Below are positions 59,716-64,000 of a DNA stretch of 64,000 bases, piece after piece (position 1 is the stretch's first letter; the number at the start of each line of letters is the position of its first letter). This DNA comes from Spirochaetota bacterium (lineage in GTDB: Bacteria; Spirochaetota; UBA4802; UBA5550): assembly GCA_016933025.1 (NCBI GenBank), contig JAFGBT010000009.1, positions 62,001-126,000 of the forward strand. Reading direction: 5' to 3'. The translations under genes were made by a program, and so were the position numbers. Below the pieces are notes generated by a model, which did not search any database, was not told the DNA's origin, and saw nothing but the letters and a program-made list of their open reading frames with translations.

Positions 59716-61417
59716 ACTGGGCTTTATAGATTTTCTTGCCGAGGGTATTCTGCAGGTCGATTATCTCTTTTAATATATCAGGCGTAGTCAGGGGATTGAT
59801 GGTTATTGCACGGAGCACCACGATGTCCTGATAGAAATAATTGGGAGCGTCATACCTGGTCCGCGATACAAATGTGCTGTCGTCCTCCCGAAGCTCTTTG
59901 TGCAGCTCGATATTCAGCTCGTTTAGCACGCTGTTGACATGGGAAAGCCTGTGCAGCCACTTATTCCTTGACTGTTGATCCGGGCCGCCGGGGCTGGTCC
60001 CGTTGATCTTCAGCATCAGCTTTTCAATCTTCTCCTGTATCTCTTTGGGAACGAAGCGGTAATTGAATATAAATAGCTCGGGCTGGTTCATTGCCTCGAA
60101 GTTGCAGTGCATTTCAACAAGCCCTCTCAGTACCGAGGCCAGTTCAAAAGCGTGCTCGAACAGCATACGGAACCCATCGGTCCCCAGGATCTTGAGGGTC
60201 GCCCACGGCTTCAGGGACGCGAACTGCCGCGACCCCTCGACGGTGAACCTGCCGAGGTCCACAGAATCCTGTCGTATGATGTAGTTGGAAAAATGTTTCA
60301 GGTAATTCAGGTCTGTTGCATTCTTGAAAAGCACCATTCCCATCGAAGACGGCGAATAGAGCAGCTTATGGGCGTCAACTGTCACCGAATCGGCATCCTC
60401 AATGCCGTGGAAGAGGAACCTGAGCTCGTCAATGATGAGAACCGAACCTCCCCATGCGGCGTCAACATGGAAATGAGCCCCGTACTCTGCGGCAATCCGC
60501 CTGATTTCAGATAAGTTGTCGATATTTCCGGTTTCCGTAGTGCCGGCTATGCCGACCATAGCCATTATCTTGATCCGATCCGCGCCGCGATCGTTGTGCT
60601 CCTTGATCTGTCGGCAGACGCGCTCCAGTTCGATAATGTCGATCTTGTTCTTGCTGTTGACCGGAATTTTTATGACGCTGTCATTCCCAAGTCCTATGGT
60701 CCGGGCGACCTTCTCGATCGAGTAGTGCCCGCGCTTTGAAACCATGATGACGGCCTTCCGGAAACCGTAATGGAGTAACGCCTCGTGCAGCCCGGCCACG
60801 CGTATCCCCGGGAAATTTCCCTCGGGCCTGAAGGCCTTGTTGCGAGCTACAAGGAGAGCCGTAAGGTTCGCCATGGTCCCGTCCGTCGTCACGTTGCCCA
60901 GCGCGACCTCCCAGTTCTGAATGTGCGTTTTATAGAAATCCGCCTTTTTATGATAAACGAGGCGGTGCATCCATCCGATCAGCTCGCGCTCAACAAAGGA
61001 GGAGGCCTTTGCTGACTCTATTTTTACCTGATTCTGGTTAAGCGCGGCAATTATCATCTCCAGAAGTATCATGAAATAAGGAATCGCGCTGGTCATGTGG
61101 CCGATATAATAGGGGTTCCCCACCTTCACAGAGTGAGCAATGATCTTGTTCTTAATCTCCAGTAGAACATCTTTTAACAGCTGGGGGCGCTTCGGGATAT
61201 TTACGTTCGAGAATAACTTTTCCAGTTCCGGGAGAGGGATTGAGCTGTGGATCCCCCCTTTTTCCGTGAAGAATTTATGGATCAGGTCCAGAAGCTCGGT
61301 TCCGAATTCAATGAATTTATCAGGCGAGTCCGGCATGATGAAAAGCTTTTTCAGCTGATTCATGTCGGTCTTTATTAACCGCCTGCGACTGTTTTTCTTT
61401 TTTAATAAATTATACAT
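59690..61417 (-). CDS. PLP-dependent decarboxylase, PanP-like (putative aspartate 1-decarboxylase)
   Basis: A 575-residue group II decarboxylase. The PLP Lys is in SVTVDAHKLLYSPSSMGMVLFK at about residue 345, HVDAAWGGS holds the conserved Asp and GTTETG is present. The region YIIRQDSVDLGRFTVEGSRQFASL resembles PanP, the PLP enzyme that makes beta-alanine from aspartate for pantothenate in bacteria without PanD. Glutamate or tyrosine decarboxylase are alternatives. The start is uncertain: ATG 61417 or 61363, neither with a good binding site. It is first in a two-gene unit with the secreted protein. Confidence 0.8.
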   Translation of the reverse strand: MYNLLKKKNSRRRLIKTDMNQLKKLFIMPDSPDKFIEFGTELLDLIHKFFTEKGGIHSSIPLPELEKLFSNVNIPKRPQLLKDVLLEIKNKIIAHSVKVGNPYYIGHMTSAIPYFMILLEMIIAALNQNQVKIESAKASSFVERELIGWMHRLVYHKKADFYKTHIQNWEVALGNVTTDGTMANLTALLVARNKAFRPEGNFPGIRVAGLHEALLHYGFRKAVIMVSKRGHYSIEKVARTIGLGNDSVIKIPVNSKNKIDIIELERVCRQIKEHNDRGADRIKIMAMVGIAGTTETGNIDNLSEIRRIAAEYGAHFHVDAAWGGSVLIIDELRFLFHGIEDADSVTVDAHKLLYSPSSMGMVLFKNATDLNYLKHFSNYIIRQDSVDLGRFTVEGSRQFASLKPWATLKILGTDGFRMLFEHAFELASVLRGLVEMHCNFEAMNQPELFIFNYRFVPKEIQEKIEKLMLKINGTSPGGPDQQSRNKWLHRLSHVNSVLNELNIELHKELREDDSTFVSRTRYDAPNYFYQDIVVLRAITINPLTTPDILKEIIDLQNTLGKKIYKAQFENRLEKA

Positions 61418-61711
61418 TACATTACGCGATGCTCGCTGGAGGCCACCTGCGAAACAGCGACTTTTCCCAATATTTATCGGATAACCCTTTTTTCAAGCAC
61501 TTTTATTCCCTCTCAAGCCCCATTATTAATACAGCAGATCTGGACAATATAAACAACAAAGCAAATTTGTCATTATTGACCAATAAGATACTGTAACAAT
61601 ATACCGTATTATTAACCATAATACTAATCTTTTGGTTATCAGATTTTGGATTTTTGCCGATAGGGTAAATAATGGGTAACAAGTATTCAAAACATGGATG
61701 GATGGCAAATC

Positions 61712-62014
61712 ATGGAAGATTATAGGACATGGGAATTCAACAAAAGCATAAGCATTGAAGAAGTGGCCGATTACGTCGACCGGTTAAATCATGTCGGCCA
61801 AAATGAGGAAATAACCTTCGACCTGACGCGCACGGTCAATATACACTCTTCATTTATCGGCTTTTTATTACATGCCAAGCACCATATCAATAAAAACGGC
61901 GGAAAACTGGTCCTTATACTCTCCCTGACAGTTGAAAAAATACTCGTTATGTTGAATATTTTCGACTATTTTTCAGCTGATATCGTATCCTCCATTAAGC
62001 AAAAAACAGCCTGA
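61712..62014 (+). CDS. STAS domain protein (anti-sigma factor antagonist-like)
   Basis: A 100-residue single-domain protein: ITFDLTRTVNIHSSFIGFLLHAKHHINKNGGKLVLIL, then VEKILVMLNIFDYF, fits the STAS fold, with the Ser pair in IHSSFIG at the phosphorylation position of SpoIIAA-type antagonists. I prefer ATG 61712 (GGATGG eight bases upstream) to 61694. Possible partner kinases are GHKL proteins such as the one at 38771, without positional support. Confidence 0.8.
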   Translation: MEDYRTWEFNKSISIEEVADYVDRLNHVGQNEEITFDLTRTVNIHSSFIGFLLHAKHHINKNGGKLVLILSLTVEKILVMLNIFDYFSADIVSSIKQKTA

Positions 62015-62135
62015 TCTCATAGCGCTGTCTGGCCGAATCCTCGAGGCATTTGGTACATGCCAGAAAAAAAAATTGACATAATGCCTGTATATGAGAGGAT
62101 AGTAAAATACTTAAATTCCATCAAAAGGCAGCGTC

Positions 62136-62420
62136 ATGAAATTCAATGAGCAACAGATAGACTCCGTAACCGAATTACTGAAATCCATCGCCCATCCAAT
62201 ACGGATGAAGATTCTCTGCTTCCTGATGGAAGGCGAGAAAAATGTAGGCGAGATTGAACAACAATTCGGCTCGACCATATCCAATATTTCTCAGCACCTT
62301 ACCGTGCTCAGGAAAGCGAACATCATTGAAAGGAGAAAAGAAGCCAATTTCATGTTTTATTCCCTGAAAGACAACAACATGTTCAAGCTTATGGAGACAT
62401 TGAAAAACAACTTTTGCTAA
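62136..62420 (+). CDS. ArsR-family winged-helix transcriptional regulator
   Basis: A 94-residue winged helix-turn-helix protein: LLKSIAHPIRMKILCFLMEGEKNVGEI, the recognition helix STISNISQHLTVLRKANII and the wing RRKEANFMFYSLKD are typical for ArsR/SmtB proteins. The usual metal-binding ELCVCDL motif is absent; the only cysteines are Cys28 and the last residue, so it probably senses something else. The next gene starts on the base after its stop codon, so the regulator likely controls its own operon. Confidence 0.88.
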   Translation: MKFNEQQIDSVTELLKSIAHPIRMKILCFLMEGEKNVGEIEQQFGSTISNISQHLTVLRKANIIERRKEANFMFYSLKDNNMFKLMETLKNNFC

Positions 62421-64000
62421 ATGCGACACCATGCGGTCACAATAATTCTCCTTCTGTTAATTCTTACGACACACTCCTATTCGCAACAGCGCACCCTGGA
62501 AATCTCGGGAATCAGGATTTACACGGAAGAAGAACTCTTTGATATCCTCGAGCTTCAACGGTATGAGGACGGGACGATGTCTGCCAAGGAAGTAACCGAC
62601 GGTCTCATATCCTTCTACAGCAGGAAGGGATATTCGCTGGTAAAAATTTATGTGATCGAGAACACCGATACATCCCTGAAAATATTCATCGACGAGGGGT
62701 CGCTGGGGAAAATAATATTTCTCAATATGGACGACTTCACGACGATTTACCTGAAAATAACATTCAGGCTCAAGCATAAAGTATTTAATATTAACGCAGT
62801 CAATGAACACATCGAAAAGCTCAAGAAGGGCAGCAGGTGGAAAAACATAACCTGGCAGTTGAAGCCGGTTAAGGAATTCAGCAGCTCGCCCTTCCAGCTA
62901 GACAGGCAGCTCGACCTTCCCCTCATAGGAAAGACCCAGCTCCCGTTCTTTGACCGATACAGTCCCCGTTATGACCTCGTGGTGATATTTTCAAAGAACG
63001 TCATTAGCGAAGCTGAAGCCACGAAAATCATTAGCGCCTCCAAAAACCGGGCCAAAAGAAAGGAAGCAAAGGGTACAATTGGGACAGATAAAAAACCGAA
63101 AAAACGCAGCTACAACAAGTTAGATTACGGGCTCGGAGTTCACCTGTACAGGGGCTTTATCCCATTTCTGAAATATTACCATCTGGGACTCATATCAAAC
63201 GGCGACTTTTTTTGGACCGATACGTCGCTGGGGGTTATGTACGGCATTGACCGCCAATTTACGCGCCCCCCGCGGATCACTTTTTATCAATTAAGCGTCA
63301 ATTATTTCTTCACTCCGACATTCAAGGACATATTTACGCCGCACATGAAGCTTGATCTCTATTATTCAAAAACAGCCCGGCCCGATATCGGCCTCCAGCA
63401 GTATCATTTTATGATTATTGACTACATGCTGGCACCGGGGATCACCCTGTTAAAAAAGATCAATATGTACACGGGCGTCGGAGTTGAATCGGCTATATTT
63501 TTCCAAAATAAAGTGTTCAATATAAAACTATACGAACAGACACTCTGGATCAGCTCATGGAAGCACAACCCGACTCCCCTCCTGACCGGAGAGGTCACCT
63601 ACGATTTCCTGAAAAACTACAGGGACCTCGTCGGATATAATTTAAGAAAAAAGCAGATATGGAGGGAAAAAGACCCCGTCAGGGTTGATGTTCACAGCTA
63701 CATCGAGGCGGGTATCGCCTACGATTTCAGCAAGAAGCGGACAAAGGTTTACGAGCTCAGGAAAAACAGGCTAAAAAAAGAAATTGCGCTTCTGTATAAT
63801 TTTTATTTTCTCGAGAAGGGATTCAACAAGCTGAGGATAATCGGGCAATTCGAACATGAATTCAAAGACCGGAACATCTACTCGGGCGCCCTGCTCTATC
63901 AGTATACCTTCATCACTCCCCCCTTCTACCAGGAATCCTCGGTGACGAACATTGCGTTCAAGGGATTGACGGGCGGCTATTACTTCTCGCGCAATGTCCT
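62421..64000 (+). CDS. POTRA-containing outer-membrane protein, Omp85/BamA-like (3' end outside window)
   Basis: The frame is open from the ATG at 62421 to the window end (526 complete codons). A signal peptide (VTIILLLLILTTHSYSQQ) is followed by a POTRA-like unit at about 25-110 (TLEISGIRIYTEEELFDIL, GLISFYSRKGYSLVKIYVIE, IDEGSLGKIIF). After a basic linker (about 205-235) a strand-rich barrel begins (LDYGLGVHLYRGFIPFLKYY). The layout fits small Omp85/BamA or TpsB relatives. It is joined directly to the ArsR-type gene. Confidence 0.72.
   Translation, partial: MRHHAVTIILLLLILTTHSYSQQRTLEISGIRIYTEEELFDILELQRYEDGTMSAKEVTDGLISFYSRKGYSLVKIYVIENTDTSLKIFIDEGSLGKIIFLNMDDFTTIYLKITFRLKHKVFNINAVNEHIEKLKKGSRWKNITWQLKPVKEFSSSPFQLDRQLDLPLIGKTQLPFFDRYSPRYDLVVIFSKNVISEAEATKIISASKNRAKRKEAKGTIGTDKKPKKRSYNKLDYGLGVHLYRGFIPFLKYYHLGLISNGDFFWTDTSLGVMYGIDRQFTRPPRITFYQLSVNYFFTPTFKDIFTPHMKLDLYYSKTARPDIGLQQYHFMIIDYMLAPGITLLKKINMYTGVGVESAIFFQNKVFNIKLYEQTLWISSWKHNPTPLLTGEVTYDFLKNYRDLVGYNLRKKQIWREKDPVRVDVHSYIEAGIAYDFSKKRTKVYELRKNRLKKEIALLYNFYFLEKGFNKLRIIGQFEHEFKDRNIYSGALLYQYTFITPPFYQESSVTNIAFKGLTGGYYFSRNV

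Noticed and set aside
61656..61663. GCCGATAG before the STAS gene as a sigma-28 promoter
   Set aside because: Only the -10 half matches; no -35 half at suitable spacing.

Overview
The window is a densely coded bacterial chromosome segment of moderate GC content with no rRNA, tRNA or CRISPR that I can see. The gene set suggests a diderm, motile, largely anaerobic bacterium, most likely a member of the Spirochaetota, possibly from a lineage near the leptospires. Pointers are a FliG motor-switch protein, two candidate sigma-28 promoters, many lipoproteins and outer-membrane barrels, a complete sigma-54/HPr/HPr-kinase locus, PilZ and STAS proteins, and a protein tentatively like the Leptospira flagellar-coiling protein FcpA. 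The taxonomic placement is inference from gene content.

Layout. 0-6 kb: a cut DUF1285-like gene, a VKOR-DsbA fusion, priA, a yqeY-type gene, an outer-membrane barrel and a degenerate type-4 uracil-DNA glycosylase homologue. 6-13 kb: one minus-strand operon, rpoN-hpf-hprK-ptsH-ntrY-ntrX, with a recognisable promoter. 13-14.6 kb: a universal stress protein and a REP-associated (RAYT) transposase flanked on both sides by copies of a short TTTACTCTGACCCC repeat that recurs elsewhere in the window. 14.6-23.9 kb: two very large tandem paralogous lipoproteins of unknown function, whose promoter carries a perfect 24-bp palindrome that looks like a TetR-type operator. 24-36.6 kb: pyrG, a ribbon-helix-helix gene next to the repeat, PilZ, mfd plus a SurA-like lipoprotein, several envelope proteins and a lytic transglycosylase. 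36.6-42 kb: fliG coupled to an RnfB-like ferredoxin, a GHKL ATPase, a radical SAM protein and a large secreted protein.

42.4-52.5 kb is the most interesting part. First comes a three-gene cassette (COG1900/DUF39, COG2122, NIL-ferredoxin) known from methanogens and sulfate reducers as a direct sulfide-to-homocysteine route. Next is a pair of 2-hydroxyacyl-CoA dehydratase/benzoyl-CoA reductase-type subunits. Then comes what reads as a sphingolipid-type long-chain-base module: an acyl-AMP ligase, a dedicated acyl carrier protein, a serine palmitoyltransferase-like alpha-oxoamine synthase, and, divergently, a short-chain dehydrogenase with the signature of 3-ketodihydrosphingosine reductase.

52.5-64 kb holds the FcpA-like candidate, a DnaC/IstB-type ATPase with folK, a small membrane protein with a cysteine motif, an SOS-mutagenesis group (umuD, umuC, and an SRAP/YedK abasic-site protein), a 57-residue gene behind an almost ideal sigma-28 promoter, a PanP-like decarboxylase, a STAS protein, an ArsR-type regulator and the start of a POTRA/BamA-type outer-membrane protein that runs off the end.
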